Assembly (NCBI GenBank): GCA_017416145.1
Contig: JAFQDD010000012.1
Span: 1-64,000 of the forward strand
Source: Spirochaetaceae bacterium
GTDB taxonomy: Bacteria; Spirochaetota; Spirochaetia; Treponematales; Treponemataceae
Direction of reading: 5' to 3'
DNA: 64,000 bases
Shown piece by piece: positions 9,874 through 19,411 of this stretch. The translations under genes were made by a program, and so were the position numbers. How positions within the stretch are numbered: the first letter of the stretch is position 1; each line of letters begins with the position of its first letter. The notes below the pieces were generated by a model. That model was not told the origin of the DNA and ran no database searches. It saw only the letters and a program-made list of their open reading frames with translations.

Positions 9874-10731
9874 TTATTCAACATCAATTGCTTTTACAGA
9901 ATCGTCTCTGTCAAAGTCTTCTTCATCATATTCATCATCAAAGAAATCATCGTCGTCATCCCCAAGACCAGCAAGACTTCCGATATCTTCGATTTGTGAA
10001 TATTCTTGTTCGCCTTCTTTTAATTCTTGATAGAATAGAATACGACTACAATATGGACAGAAAACGATTTTTTCACCATCATGAACTTCATTAGCAAACT
10101 GTGCTGGTAAAATCATATGACAACCGTCACAAACATTTCCCTTAACAGCTACAATACCTTTACCTTGTTTGCTTTTGATAATTCTTTCAAACTTAAAGAT
10201 AATATCAGGATCAATTCCTTCTTCGTATTGCTTTTCTTTGCTTTCGAGTTCTGCAAGTCTACTCTTGTGTCCTTCAATTTCAGAATCAAGAACTGCCAAA
10301 CCTGCATTATAATCTTCAACACTTGAATCAATATTTTTTCTATCGTTATCTAAAGATTCATTTAACTCTGCAAGATTTTTTTCTTCTTTTTGTAAATCTT
10401 TGCGAATTTGTTGTTCTAAAGCAGATGCTTCATCAATCTCTTTTTGAAGAGCCTCATATTCACGATGAGTTGTAATTGAATCCATGCCTTTTTCGCCCTT
10501 TTCACGAGCAGCAATAGCTTCTGCCAATTTTGTTTTAAGACTTCCAACTAATTTTCGCTTTTCATCATATAAAGAACTTTTTACAATAAAGTCCTTCTTT
10601 TTTAGTTGCAAGTCTTCTTCCTGAGTACTTAATCTTTTCGGAGCATCTTCGATTTTAGCTTCGATAGAATATTTTTCTGAAAGAATATCCTGTAATTCTT
10701 TTAAGTTATCAAAAACTTCTGACATTTCCAT
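9874..10731 (-). CDS. Coiled-coil/C4 zinc-ribbon protein (COG1579 family) with acidic tail
   Basis: The 285-aa product has a long coiled-coil hairpin (about residues 10-175) and then a C4 zinc ribbon made of CDGC and CPYC pairs. This is the layout of the CT398/COG1579 family, proposed to bind nucleic acid or secretion components. The last roughly 40 residues are unusually acidic (GDDDDDFFDDEYDEEDF), an add-on to the core family. The ATG at 10731 has AGAGG about 8 nt upstream; the longer ORF would run into rpoD. The family role remains uncertain. Confidence 0.85.
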   Translation of the reverse strand: MEMSEVFDNLKELQDILSEKYSIEAKIEDAPKRLSTQEEDLQLKKKDFIVKSSLYDEKRKLVGSLKTKLAEAIAAREKGEKGMDSITTHREYEALQKEIDEASALEQQIRKDLQKEEKNLAELNESLDNDRKNIDSSVEDYNAGLAVLDSEIEGHKSRLAELESKEKQYEEGIDPDIIFKFERIIKSKQGKGIVAVKGNVCDGCHMILPAQFANEVHDGEKIVFCPYCSRILFYQELKEGEQEYSQIEDIGSLAGLGDDDDDFFDDEYDEEDFDRDDSVKAIDVE

Positions 10732-10789
10732 ATAATAGGTACCTCTTAAGTTATTGGTAATGACTACTTTATTTATAATATAAATTGAC

Positions 10790-12541
10790 TTAATTGTCCA
10801 TATAATCACGCAAAGTTGCAGAACGTCTTGGGTTTCTTAAACGTCTTAAAGCCTTTGCTTCGATTTGTCGGATACGCTCTCTTGTAACATTGAAGTATAA
10901 ACCTACTTCTTCTAGAGTTAAAGAGTAGCCGTCATCAAGTCCAAAACGCATTTTTAGAACTTCTTGCTCTCTTGGAGGCAAAGTTGATAAAACTGTACGT
11001 AGTTGCTCTTGTAACAAAGTATAAGCTGTTTTTGTAGCTGGATTTTCAACTTCTTTGTCCTCGATAAAGTCTCCTAGTGATGAATCTTCTTCTTCGCCGA
11101 TTGGAGTTTCAAGAGAAATTGGTTCCTTGGCAACATTTTTTACTTGCTTAACTTTATCCACTGTCCAGTTTAGTTGTTCTGCAATTTCTTCGTCAGTTGG
11201 CTCACGACCATAGCGTTGTAACAATTGACGAGACTCTCTTAGAACCTTGTTAATTTGTTCAATCATATGAACTGGAACACGAATTGTTCTTGCTTGGTCA
11301 GAAATTGAACGAGTAATAGCTTGGCGAATCCACCAAGTTGCATAAGTTGAAAATTTATATCCTTTACGATATTCAAATTTTTCAACTGCTTTTATCAATC
11401 CAATATTTCCTTCTTGAATCAAATCGAACAATTGTAAACCACGGTTTGTGTATTTCTTTGCAATAGAAACAACTAGACGAAGGTTTGCATTGATAAGTTT
11501 GTTTTTTGCATCTTCCATCATCTTTCTTCCGTGCTTGATTTCTCCAGCCATAGAAAGAATTTCAGATACATCATTTTCAAATTCGTATTCTAAACGTCTA
11601 ACTTTTCTATCGATTTTTTGGATTTGAGTATAAATTTCTCTAATTTCGTCAGCTGGCATTCCAAGTTCGGCTTCAAGTTTTGCACGTTCGCTTTTTAGAG
11701 CCATTCGCTTTCCAAGACTTCTTAAATCGCTAAAATCAGAGATTCTAAGTTCTTTTGCTTTTTTTTCTCGTTTATGCTTGTATTCTGCGATTTTTTTTGT
11801 TGCATCAATGAAACGATTAGAGAATTTTTCGATTTCTTCTGATTGAATATCCATTTGTTGCAAACTTGGTAAAATCTTTGCCCGTAAAGCCAAAAGACGT
11901 TCATCCTCAAAAATATTTACTGTTTGATCTGCTTCAAATAGACTTTTTTTCAAGATAATGTATTGCTTCATATCTGGCAAAACTTGTTTTAACACTTCAC
12001 TATAACAAGTGCGAAGTCTTTTTCGTTCTGTCATTTCTTCTTGAAGTTCTTTTCTTTGTTTTCCTGATTCTGCTGGATCAATTTTTGAAAATGCTTTTTG
12101 TGCTACAGCAAAGAACTCAGGAATCATCATACCGGAATTTTTGATAACATCCTTGATTATGTTTTCGCCAGTTTCCATTTTCTTGGAAAGAATAACTTCT
12201 TGTTCAGCAGTTAAAAGTCGTTCTTTTCCAATTTCACGAAGATACATTCTGATTGGGTCATCACTACCAGTGTCTTTTTCATTGAAAATGAGTTGTTTGC
12301 GTCTTGAGTCTTCTTCTTGCTCTTCAACTCCATCTTCATCGTCTTCTTCATCTAATGTGTCTTCTTCTTGGATTGAAATTTTATTTTTTTCTAGAATAAT
12401 AAGAATTTCATCCATTTTGTCAGAATTTACTACTTCAGGAGTAAGGATTTCGTTAATTTCCTCCCAAGTAAGTTCTTTTCTACTTTTGGCGTAATCAAGT
12501 AGTTTTGCAACTGCAGGGTCTAGCTGTTGCTCTTTGGTCAT
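10790..12541 (-). CDS. rpoD: RNA polymerase primary sigma factor (sigma70)
   Basis: This is the housekeeping sigma factor. The 583-aa product shows an acidic region 1.1 (about residues 50-80), region 1.2 ([21 protein letters not shown]), a spacer domain, regions 2.1-2.4 ([47 protein letters not shown]), region 3 ([13 protein letters not shown]) and the region 4.2 helix-turn-helix ([19 protein letters not shown]). It overlaps dnaG by 4 nt (ATGA), the common dnaG-rpoD pairing. It probably recognises the TTGACA/TATAAT-like promoters seen in this window. Confidence 0.98.
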   Translation of the reverse strand: MTKEQQLDPAVAKLLDYAKSRKELTWEEINEILTPEVVNSDKMDEILIILEKNKISIQEEDTLDEEDDEDGVEEQEEDSRRKQLIFNEKDTGSDDPIRMYLREIGKERLLTAEQEVILSKKMETGENIIKDVIKNSGMMIPEFFAVAQKAFSKIDPAESGKQRKELQEEMTERKRLRTCYSEVLKQVLPDMKQYIILKKSLFEADQTVNIFEDERLLALRAKILPSLQQMDIQSEEIEKFSNRFIDATKKIAEYKHKREKKAKELRISDFSDLRSLGKRMALKSERAKLEAELGMPADEIREIYTQIQKIDRKVRRLEYEFENDVSEILSMAGEIKHGRKMMEDAKNKLINANLRLVVSIAKKYTNRGLQLFDLIQEGNIGLIKAVEKFEYRKGYKFSTYATWWIRQAITRSISDQARTIRVPVHMIEQINKVLRESRQLLQRYGREPTDEEIAEQLNWTVDKVKQVKNVAKEPISLETPIGEEEDSSLGDFIEDKEVENPATKTAYTLLQEQLRTVLSTLPPREQEVLKMRFGLDDGYSLTLEEVGLYFNVTRERIRQIEAKALRRLRNPRRSATLRDYMDN

Positions 12542-14331
12542 CGGCGTGTGTCCTTTATAAATTTTAATTCTGTATCAATGTTCATTTTTTCGTTTAGCAA
12601 AGTGTTTAATCGTTGTTGATTTTCAAGATTGTTTTCTGACATTGAAAGATGGCGTATGGTCATCATGAGCGATTCCCGTCGTCTTTTTAGACTGTTTAAG
12701 CGAATCATTTTTATGCTGTCTTTGATTGTCTTTTCTGAATTTTGGGCATATTCCCCAGATGTTACGGCCTGAGCTACGATATTTCGTAAATTTTCATTTT
12801 GAAGTTTAAGTAGAATACTATCGTAGTTTACAATGTCTTCTCTATAACACTCCTCTAATGTGATGAACATATCTTTTGCTAATGAATCTTCAAAATCATC
12901 AGCACTTAATGAACCTCGCATCAGTGGAAAAAAATCTATATTAGAAACTACAGCTAATACTGCTCTTAATTCAGCATTTAATGTTATCTGTGCTGTTTTT
13001 TTCTCTGTAGTAGTTCTACTTTCTAGTTTTTTTGTGGCTGATTCTCGGTTTACATAGTCAGATTTCACTACATCAAGTGATAACTGCAATGTATTTGCCA
13101 ATTGCTCTAGGCTTGATTCTTTTTGAATATCAGACTGTAATACATCAACATATTTGAAAAACTCCAAGGCGATATTAGCTTTTCCCTCTGGAGTTGTTAA
13201 GCCGTATTTTTTCGACAGTGATGATAATAAAAAATCACTATCCAATATAGCTCCATTTACGCAATTTGTCAACTTTTCTTTTCCGAATTTTTGCAAGATT
13301 TCGTCTGGATCTTTTCCACCTTCCAAAGAAATGACTTTTACACTTAACCCTTGCTGTCTTCCCATTAAAATATCTTTGAAAGTTGCTTTTTGCCCAGCCT
13401 CATCTGTATCAAGACTTAATATTAAAGTATCAGCAAAAGAACTAATTAAGCGAAGTTGTTCTACAGTTAAAGCGGTTCCCATTGGTGCAACGGCATTTGT
13501 GATACCAGCACTGTGATATGCGATAACATCCATATTTCCTTCGCATAAAATACAGGCTTTTTTTTCTCGCATAGCTTTTTTTGCTAAATGAAAAGCGTAT
13601 AATATTTCACCTTTTTTATATGAAATCAATTCAGGAGAGTTTATGTATTTTGGACCATCACCTTCTAACAATCTTGCAGAAAATGCTACTACTTTTCCAT
13701 TTCTGTCCCAAATTGGAAACATAAGTCTATTTCTAAAAAAAGAATATTCTGGATTTTTTGAGGAAAACAAACCTGAATTGTCTAAAAATTCTTTACTGTA
13801 ATTTTTGGATTCAAGGAATTTTCGAAGCCATCGCCCATCATTTGGGGAATATCCGAGTCCAAACATTTCAGCAATTTCTTTTGAAACACCACGATTTTCT
13901 AAATATTCCTTTGCCATTTTTCCTTGGGAACTTTGAGTTAATAAATAAGCAAAACTTCCAGCAACCCTTGTATACAAGTCTTTGTAGAGTTCTTTTTTGT
14001 TTGTATCTGGATTTTCTTTGTATTCTTGATTTCCTTCAAAAATTAACTCTACCCCAGATTTTTTTGCCAAGGCAACTACAGCTTCATAAAAAGAAAGTTT
14101 TTCAACCTCCATAAAAAAGTTAATTACACTTCCTCCAGAATTACATCCAAAACAGTGATACATTTTTCTATCTGGAACAACGTGGAAAGAAGGGGTTTTT
14201 TCGCTATGAAAAGGACAACACCCCCAGTACTCTGAACCACGTTTTTCCAAACGAGTGTATTCGCCAATGAGAGAAACTATATCTGTTCGAAAATTTACTT
14301 CATCAATAGAAGAGGCTGCAATTTTTGCCAT
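12538..14331 (-). CDS. dnaG: DNA primase
   Basis: DnaG makes RNA primers for replication. The 597-aa product has the N-terminal CHC2 zinc finger ([11 protein letters not shown] and [10 protein letters not shown]), the primase core, and the TOPRIM acidic motifs ([14 protein letters not shown] and [12 protein letters not shown]). The helicase-binding C-terminal domain follows. I chose the ATG at 14331 because the longer frame begins with TTG at 14352 and overlaps mltG. It overlaps rpoD and lies 4 nt after mltG, so it is part of a tight operon. Confidence 0.96.
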   Translation of the reverse strand: MAKIAASSIDEVNFRTDIVSLIGEYTRLEKRGSEYWGCCPFHSEKTPSFHVVPDRKMYHCFGCNSGGSVINFFMEVEKLSFYEAVVALAKKSGVELIFEGNQEYKENPDTNKKELYKDLYTRVAGSFAYLLTQSSQGKMAKEYLENRGVSKEIAEMFGLGYSPNDGRWLRKFLESKNYSKEFLDNSGLFSSKNPEYSFFRNRLMFPIWDRNGKVVAFSARLLEGDGPKYINSPELISYKKGEILYAFHLAKKAMREKKACILCEGNMDVIAYHSAGITNAVAPMGTALTVEQLRLISSFADTLILSLDTDEAGQKATFKDILMGRQQGLSVKVISLEGGKDPDEILQKFGKEKLTNCVNGAILDSDFLLSSLSKKYGLTTPEGKANIALEFFKYVDVLQSDIQKESSLEQLANTLQLSLDVVKSDYVNRESATKKLESRTTTEKKTAQITLNAELRAVLAVVSNIDFFPLMRGSLSADDFEDSLAKDMFITLEECYREDIVNYDSILLKLQNENLRNIVAQAVTSGEYAQNSEKTIKDSIKMIRLNSLKRRRESLMMTIRHLSMSENNLENQQRLNTLLNEKMNIDTELKFIKDTRR

Positions 14332-14335
14332 TATA

Positions 14336-15328
14336 TTATAGACCTGCCTCAATATGTGATTCTAAGTCAGTGGTAAAAATGTGAGTTCCCTTTGTTTCAT
14401 CTTTCACTCTAAAAAAGTAATAATTAGTTTTTGGAGTGTTAATAGCAGCATCCAAAGCTACCAAACCCGGATTTGAAATTGGAGTTGGAGTTAATCCAGC
14501 ATACAAATATGTGTTATATGGGCTATCTATTTTTGTATCTGTATATTTTACAACATCAGGATGCGGAAGTCCTTGTACTTCTGTAATAATATAAATTATT
14601 GTAGCACAAGAATATAATCCAATATTATATCTTAAACGATTTTTAAAAACACTAGCAATTAAAGGAGCTTCGGAAGCAACTTTATATTCTTTTTCCACGA
14701 TTGAAGCAAGTTTTACAACCTCGTGCAATTCTTTTGCGGACAAAGAATCAGCATTTTCTATAGTAGATAGTTTTTCATAGAAATTTCCGACCATTATTTC
14801 CAAAACATCCTCAGCATTCATTTCTGGAGTAAAATAATATGTGTCTGGAAAAATATAACCTTCTAAAGTTGTTGAAGGAATATTAAACTGAGAAATAAAA
14901 GAAGCATCCTTTGCAGTTTCAATAAAATCTCTACTAGATGTTACTCCATTTTCTTCTAAAAGTTTTGCTACTGTAGAAATTGTGAAACCTTCTGGAATAC
15001 TTACAGTAATATATTCTTGTTTTCCAGTATTAAGCAAAGTATGTAGTTCATCAAAAGACATTTTATTGTTCACAGTATAAACACCGGATTTTAGATTTGC
15101 TTGTTTATAGCGACTGTAATAATAAAAAACTTTTGCATTTTTTATGATGCCATTATTTTCTAAATCTTGCGATACTGAAAAATAACTCACCCCTGATGGA
15201 ACACTTAATTTGTATTCTTTAAAATCACCAGAAGGACTTTGCATTAAATTGTAAATACAAAAAACAAAAATTCCAGCTAACAAAACTAAAATTAACAAAA
15301 TTGATAACAAAATTTTAAATACTTTCAT
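14336..15328 (-). CDS. mltG: Endolytic peptidoglycan transglycosylase MltG
   Basis: MltG cleaves nascent glycan strands at the membrane and sets their length. The 330-aa product has one N-terminal membrane segment (about residues 2-24), a LysM-like domain, and the YceG core with the catalytic-Glu motif ASIVEKEYK followed by VFKNRL. The end PISNPGLVALDAAINTPKTNYYFF is also typical. The ATG at 15328 has GGAG about 10 nt upstream, better than the ATG 21 nt earlier. It overlaps the small upstream ORF by 14 nt. Confidence 0.94.
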   Translation of the reverse strand: MKVFKILLSILLILVLLAGIFVFCIYNLMQSPSGDFKEYKLSVPSGVSYFSVSQDLENNGIIKNAKVFYYYSRYKQANLKSGVYTVNNKMSFDELHTLLNTGKQEYITVSIPEGFTISTVAKLLEENGVTSSRDFIETAKDASFISQFNIPSTTLEGYIFPDTYYFTPEMNAEDVLEIMVGNFYEKLSTIENADSLSAKELHEVVKLASIVEKEYKVASEAPLIASVFKNRLRYNIGLYSCATIIYIITEVQGLPHPDVVKYTDTKIDSPYNTYLYAGLTPTPISNPGLVALDAAINTPKTNYYFFRVKDETKGTHIFTTDLESHIEAGL

Positions 15329-15551
15329 AAAAGAAATTCTCCGCTTCATCTATTGTCATAGAATTATATATATGTCGATGTAAAGAAATTGAAAAATCTT
15401 TCAAAGAATCTGGTAAATCTTTTTCATATTTTCTAAATAAAAGTACTAAATCTTTTGATTCTTGTATAGAAAAATTATAAGAAAAAGACAAATCTTTTTG
15501 ATTTTCAGAGTCATCAGATTCAGGGATACTTAATAATTCAGATTCTATCAT
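15315..15551 (-). CDS. Small acidic protein of unknown function
   Basis: This 78-aa ORF sits between the MBL hydrolase and mltG. Its ATG overlaps the MBL stop (ATGA) and its end overlaps mltG by 14 nt, which argues that it is translated by coupling. It has no membrane segment or signal peptide and is rich in S, D and E (IPESDDSENQKDLSFSYNFS). I do not recognise a family. Confidence 0.65.
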   Translation of the reverse strand: MIESELLSIPESDDSENQKDLSFSYNFSIQESKDLVLLFRKYEKDLPDSLKDFSISLHRHIYNSMTIDEAENFFYESI

Positions 15552-16486
15552 ATTAGAATAGATTTTCCTTCCTCTGCTAAATAAATTTTCAAACTTTGGG
15601 AATTTGCATAATCTGCATACATTCTAGCATTTTGTAAAATCGTATTTAACTTTTTATCATCATACATTGGTTCATGGTGAAAAAAGTATAATTGTTTAAT
15701 ATTACAGGAAATGGAAAAATCTACAGCATAGCTATAGGACGAATGCCCCCAATTTTCTTTTTGAATAGCCTCTGGAGCTGTATACTGGGAATCTAAAATC
15801 AACAAATCAGAATTGCAAAAAAATTCTTTAATATGATTTTCATCAATATGTTTTTGCTGAAGTTCCACGTCAGTGGCATAAATTACTTTTTTATCATCTT
15901 CTTCAAAACAATAAGAATAAGAATCATCAGGATGCCACATTTTTTTGCAAGTAATTTTAGTTCCGTCAATAATAAAAGATTGATTTTCTTCAATTTTATG
16001 AAAATACATATTTTCTTGATTCATATTTTTCATTTTTACCGGAAAATATGGAGAATCAGCCTGTTGTTCTAAAAAATCTTTTAATCCATCTTTTGGTGAA
16101 TAAAAATGTATTTCTGATTTTGGATTAAAAAATGGGTCAAAAAATGGAAGTCCTTGTATATGATCCCAGTGAAAATGGGAAAAAAAGATGTGATACACAT
16201 TTTGTTTTTTTGAAGCAAGTTTTTTTCCAAGTAAACGAATACCAGAACCAGCATCCAAAATAAAACATGTATCGTTTTTGTTGGTAACTGTTACACAACT
16301 AGTATTTCCACCAACTGTGCCATTTAACCATGAAGGCAAATTATCAATGAAATTTTGACGTGAATCTTGAGATTTTAAATCTTTTACAGATATCCTTTGA
16401 ACAACTGCTTGAATTTTTGATTTAATTTGCTCTGGTGTTAGTGGAGATGGAATTGACCCCCGAACTCCCCAAAATTCAACTTTCAT
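15548..16486 (-). CDS. MBL-fold metal-dependent hydrolase
   Basis: The 312-aa product has a metallo-beta-lactamase fold with the metal motif HFHWDH (H104, H106, D108, H109), an early FWGVRGSIPSP motif and a later ATDVELQ acidic position. The N-terminal motif is typical of PhnP/cyclic-phosphodiesterase-like MBL proteins; in bacteria such genes sometimes sit in signalling proteins. The precise substrate cannot be told. A GGAGG site lies 4 nt before the ATG. It heads the operon that runs through mltG, dnaG and rpoD. Confidence 0.85.
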   Translation of the reverse strand: MKVEFWGVRGSIPSPLTPEQIKSKIQAVVQRISVKDLKSQDSRQNFIDNLPSWLNGTVGGNTSCVTVTNKNDTCFILDAGSGIRLLGKKLASKKQNVYHIFFSHFHWDHIQGLPFFDPFFNPKSEIHFYSPKDGLKDFLEQQADSPYFPVKMKNMNQENMYFHKIEENQSFIIDGTKITCKKMWHPDDSYSYCFEEDDKKVIYATDVELQQKHIDENHIKEFFCNSDLLILDSQYTAPEAIQKENWGHSSYSYAVDFSISCNIKQLYFFHHEPMYDDKKLNTILQNARMYADYANSQSLKIYLAEEGKSILI

Positions 16487-16570
16487 TTTTCCTCCAATAA
16501 AAGATAATAAGAAAGTTAGTTAAACAAATGCAGAGATAAAAAACAGTTTTTAACGCTTTACACTATTTGC

Positions 16571-17020
16571 TTACTTTAAATCACTTTTCCGTAGTGGAAA
16601 GTTACTTTCGTACATTTCTTTTGCTTTTTGAATGTCAGTAAATGAAACTTTTTCTCCCTTGTTTATTCCTGGACATTCTTTTGCTTCATCGTTCCAAGTT
16701 TGTTGATTTTTAAGAATATACGACCAAAATGGATAAGTAGAACACTGGATTGGACGAGCATTGTAAGCTGTGCATCCATTATCCCACAAAATACATTCAT
16801 AATTTTCTTTTTCTAACAAACATAAAACTTCTGAACCATCATAATATGGAACAAATCGACAATATTTTTCGATAAATTCTTCCTTAGTCAAATTATAGCA
16901 CGTCAACAAGTTTTGTAAATCTATTTTTGAAAGATAAACGAATCCTGGTTCATCTTTACAACAATGAGAACATCTTTGACATTGAAAGTTTAATCCATTT
17001 TCATAAAAGCAATTTGACAT
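16571..17020 (-). CDS. YkgJ-type cysteine cluster protein
   Basis: The 149-aa product has the CxxCxxCC signature near its N-terminus (CQRCSHCCKDEPG) and further cysteines in CILWDNGCTAYNARPIQCSTYPFW. This is the UPF0153/YkgJ layout, thought to bind zinc or an Fe-S cluster; the function is not established. The length is normal for the family. It starts just downstream of the tRNA terminator and ends 84 nt before the MBL gene. Confidence 0.88.
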   Translation of the reverse strand: MSNCFYENGLNFQCQRCSHCCKDEPGFVYLSKIDLQNLLTCYNLTKEEFIEKYCRFVPYYDGSEVLCLLEKENYECILWDNGCTAYNARPIQCSTYPFWSYILKNQQTWNDEAKECPGINKGEKVSFTDIQKAKEMYESNFPLRKSDLK

Positions 17021-17048
17021 AATTTTTCCGTATCATTGTGATTTTAGC

Positions 17049-17082
17049 AAAAAAAAAGGTGTTGAAACTTATGTTCAACACC
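17049..17082 (-). terminator. Intrinsic terminator of the tRNA unit
   Basis: On the minus strand a stem (GGTGTTGAA with TTCAACACC, 17058-17082) is followed by an uninterrupted T-run of nine or more. It begins 7 nt after the end of tRNA-Tyr. Confidence 0.92.
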
Positions 17083-17088
17083 TGCTAC

Positions 17089-17170
17089 TGGGGAGTGAAG
17101 GATTCGGACCTTCGAAGGCTGAGCCAACAGATTTACAGTCTGCCCCCTTTGACCGCTCGGGAAACTCCCC
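17089..17170 (-). tRNA. tRNA-Tyr (GTA)
   Basis: An 82-nt class II tRNA. The acceptor stem is GGGGAGT/ACTCCCC with discriminator A, the anticodon loop is CTGTAAA with GTA, there is a long variable arm, and the T loop is TTCGAAT-like (GGTCCGAATCC). The 3' CCA is not encoded. It is the downstream member of a two-tRNA unit. Confidence 0.95.
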
Positions 17171-17190
17171 AATTCTTCAAAAAGAAGAAA

Positions 17191-17264
17191 AGCCAACTTA
17201 GGGATTCGAACCCTAGACCCCGAGATTACAAATCACGTGCTCTGGCCAGCTGAGCTAAGTTGGC
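17191..17264 (-). tRNA. tRNA-Thr (TGT)
   Basis: The acceptor stem GCCAACT/AGTTGGC, D stem GCTC/GAGC, anticodon loop TTTGTAA and T arm TAGGG-TTCGAAT-CCCTA are all clear. The discriminator is U and CCA is not encoded. The anticodon stem CGTGA/TCTCG contains a U-U mismatch at the middle pair. It is the first tRNA after the promoter. Confidence 0.94.
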
Positions 17265-17302
17265 ATTTGTCGTTTCAGCTTTATCGCTGCTCAACGTAGA
17301 AG

Positions 17303-17331
17303 AATATACATCTTATTCTTTTTTTAGTCAA
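17303..17331 (-). promoter_or_regulatory. Sigma70-type promoter of the tRNA unit
   Basis: On the minus strand TTGACT (17326-17331) and TATATT (17303-17308) are 17 nt apart. Transcription should start near 17296, about 30 nt before tRNA-Thr. Confidence 0.8.
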
Positions 17332-17423
17332 TAGCTTTTTTACAAAAATCTAAAAAAAATCTTTTTTTTTGCAAAAAAACTTATATATCAACCTATTTCT
17401 TGATAAAATAAGTAGATAACATT

Positions 17424-18986
17424 TTATTCATACAAGGGAATATAGCAATTTTTTATCACATTATTCCAATCGTATTCAAAGTGAACTTTGTTTGAAGCAT
17501 TTTTTATCATTGAAATGAAAGCAGATTTTTCATTATTTTTGAAATCAACCAAAGATAGAATATTTTTACAAAGTTCTTCGTGAGTATTTGGAGAATATAA
17601 AAATCCTGTTTCTTTATCGACTATTTTTTGAAGTCCTCCAGTTTTATGTGCTAAAGGAATTGTTCCAACAATTGAGGCAATAAAATCCTCCAAACCACAA
17701 GGCTCAAAAAAACTTGGTAATACGATAAAATCTGAAATTGCAACACACAATCTTGCCAAAGCTCTATGATATCCTTTTAAATACAAAACTTTTCCAGGAA
17801 ACTCATTTGCAAGTTTTATTTGTTGTTCTTCTAATCTCACATCCCCCTGTCCAGTTATCACAAATCTGATATTTGGATTTTGCTTTATACACAAGGGAAT
17901 TGCTTTTTCAATAACTTCCAATCCTTTTTGATGAACCAATCTTCCGTGATATGAAAAAATAACAGTTCTATCGTCCAATGCTTCTAGATATCCATATTGA
18001 GAAATACAAGTATAATCTACTTCAATTAGTTTTTTGTTTTCTGATAAACTTGAAATATCAAATTGCTTGAAAAAAAGCTCTCGAGCCTTGTATTTTCCCT
18101 CTAAATCACCTTTTTCAGGATAATACGAGAATAGCAAATGTGATTTTTCGCCATAAGCTGGATTATATTTTTCAAAATCTATACCATTTGTAATGCCGAT
18201 AACCTGAACATTTTTTTCGTAAAAAGCCTTTGATAAACCTTGAGTATCATTGTTTTCAGGATCGGTGATTTCCTTTGCATACCAAGGCGAAACAGTTGTA
18301 ATTTTTCCAAAATTACTAGCTAAAAGATAAGGTTCAACCACCTCACCTACCAATCCTAACTCAAGCATATCGTATGGTATACTTGTGAGTTTATGGGCTT
18401 TTTCAATGTTTTCAATTTCGTGATGATAAGCAGGTCCAGCATTATGCACTGTCACGATAAACTTAGCACTTTGTAGAAATTCTTTTTTTTCGGGAATATT
18501 TGCCAAAGCAGGAATCAAAGCTGTAGTTGCATCGTGACAATGTATCACATCAGGCTTTTGTTCAGCATTTTTTCCATATTCAACAACAGTCTTTTGAAAC
18601 ATAATTTCAATTTCCACTGCATCAATATGACCTTTTCCTCTAACAAATTGTGGATTTTTTTCTTCTTCAGCTGCTGTATAAGTGTAAACTCCAAGTTTTT
18701 CTGTAAAACAAGGAGAAACAACGAAAACCACAGATATTTTACCAATTTTTCCAGTAGCAAAACATACATCAAAGTTTTTATCTGCAACTGAAATGTTTAT
18801 AGAAAAATCCTTGTGAATAACAAAATCAGAAACCGTAGACAAGTCTGTACAACCATACAAAGGGATAAACAAAGTAACCATGTGATTTAACTTTGCTAAA
18901 CCTTCACAAAGAGAACAAACAACATTTTTTACCCCACCAGCTTCTGCTAGATGAGCATATTCTCGTGCAACTTGCCAAATATTCAT
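17424..18986 (-). CDS. glgA: Glycogen synthase (GT5 family)
   Basis: GlgA elongates alpha-1,4-glucan from ADP- or UDP-glucose in the cytoplasm. The 520-aa product has the N-terminal starch-synthase catalytic domain (REYAHLAEAGGVKNVV, where the usual KxGG is ExGG), a HCHDATTALIPAL motif and a C-terminal GT-B domain with SFFEPCGLEDF and AHKTGGL. Length is normal. Glu in place of the first-loop Lys is a variant seen in some synthases and may shift sugar-nucleotide preference; that is inference. It overlaps aroH by 4 nt and so shares its promoter. Confidence 0.92.
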   Translation of the reverse strand: MNIWQVAREYAHLAEAGGVKNVVCSLCEGLAKLNHMVTLFIPLYGCTDLSTVSDFVIHKDFSINISVADKNFDVCFATGKIGKISVVFVVSPCFTEKLGVYTYTAAEEEKNPQFVRGKGHIDAVEIEIMFQKTVVEYGKNAEQKPDVIHCHDATTALIPALANIPEKKEFLQSAKFIVTVHNAGPAYHHEIENIEKAHKLTSIPYDMLELGLVGEVVEPYLLASNFGKITTVSPWYAKEITDPENNDTQGLSKAFYEKNVQVIGITNGIDFEKYNPAYGEKSHLLFSYYPEKGDLEGKYKARELFFKQFDISSLSENKKLIEVDYTCISQYGYLEALDDRTVIFSYHGRLVHQKGLEVIEKAIPLCIKQNPNIRFVITGQGDVRLEEQQIKLANEFPGKVLYLKGYHRALARLCVAISDFIVLPSFFEPCGLEDFIASIVGTIPLAHKTGGLQKIVDKETGFLYSPNTHEELCKNILSLVDFKNNEKSAFISMIKNASNKVHFEYDWNNVIKNCYIPLYE

Positions 18987-19345
18987 TTTGCTAAATCTGG
19001 ACGGAGAACTTCTGCACCATTTGCATAAACAGGAATTGGTTTTGCATCAAAGTAGCCAGTAATTAAAACCCGAATTACCTTTTTTAACATTCCTGTAATT
19101 TCTGCTTCTTGAGTACAAAAAAGAGGAACTGAAGCCCCGTACCCTGCTTTTCGTAAAGCTGTGGCTGGATTTAGTGATTTTATATCAGATGTGATTGAAA
19201 ATTGAATGGAAACTAAATCTTCGTCTTTTATGGAGTTTTTTGAATAAAGTTCATCAAACATCATTTTGACAGATTTTTGGATTTCTTCTGGGGAATCCTC
19301 AGTACAAACTGCCCCTCTTACTGCGTATAATCTTTTGTCGCTCAT
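18983..19345 (-). CDS. aroH: Chorismate mutase, AroH type
   Basis: AroH converts chorismate to prephenate in Phe/Tyr synthesis. The 120-aa product matches the small trimeric fold. Active-site positions are visible: R10 in AVRGA, C77 and E80 in CTQEAEI, R92 in VIRVL and Y107 before GAEVLRPDL. Length is normal. No Shine-Dalgarno site precedes the ATG, and a near-consensus promoter ends 6 nt before it, which suggests a leaderless message. Pairing with glgA has no obvious metabolic reason. Confidence 0.93.
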   Translation of the reverse strand: MSDKRLYAVRGAVCTEDSPEEIQKSVKMMFDELYSKNSIKDEDLVSIQFSITSDIKSLNPATALRKAGYGASVPLFCTQEAEITGMLKKVIRVLITGYFDAKPIPVYANGAEVLRPDLAK

Positions 19346-19351
19346 AAAATT

Positions 19352-19380
19352 ATGATAATTTTTTCATAAATCAATGTCAA
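19352..19380 (-). promoter_or_regulatory. Promoter of aroH-glgA, predicted leaderless start
   Basis: TTGACA (19375-19380) and TATCAT (19352-19357) are separated by 17 nt on the minus strand. Only 6 nt lie between the -10 box and the aroH ATG, so the first transcribed base should be at or next to the A of ATG. Confidence 0.78.
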
Positions 19381-19411
19381 GTCAGAAAATAAATCGGTAA
19401 AAAACTAAATT

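Noticed and set aside
9684-10094. Plus-strand ORFs of 136 and 85 aa (9684-10094 and 9773-10030)
   Set aside because: They run across the RNase P RNA and the antisense of the zinc-ribbon gene; Ser-rich and without ribosome binding sites.
12141-12494. Plus-strand 117-aa Ser-rich ORF
   Set aside because: It is the reverse complement of the acidic region of rpoD; the composition is an artefact.
14332-14352. Longer dnaG start
   Set aside because: The codon is TTG and overlaps mltG; the ATG at 14331 fits the family.
17038-17253. Plus-strand 71-aa ORF
   Set aside because: It is the antisense of the two tRNA genes and the terminator.
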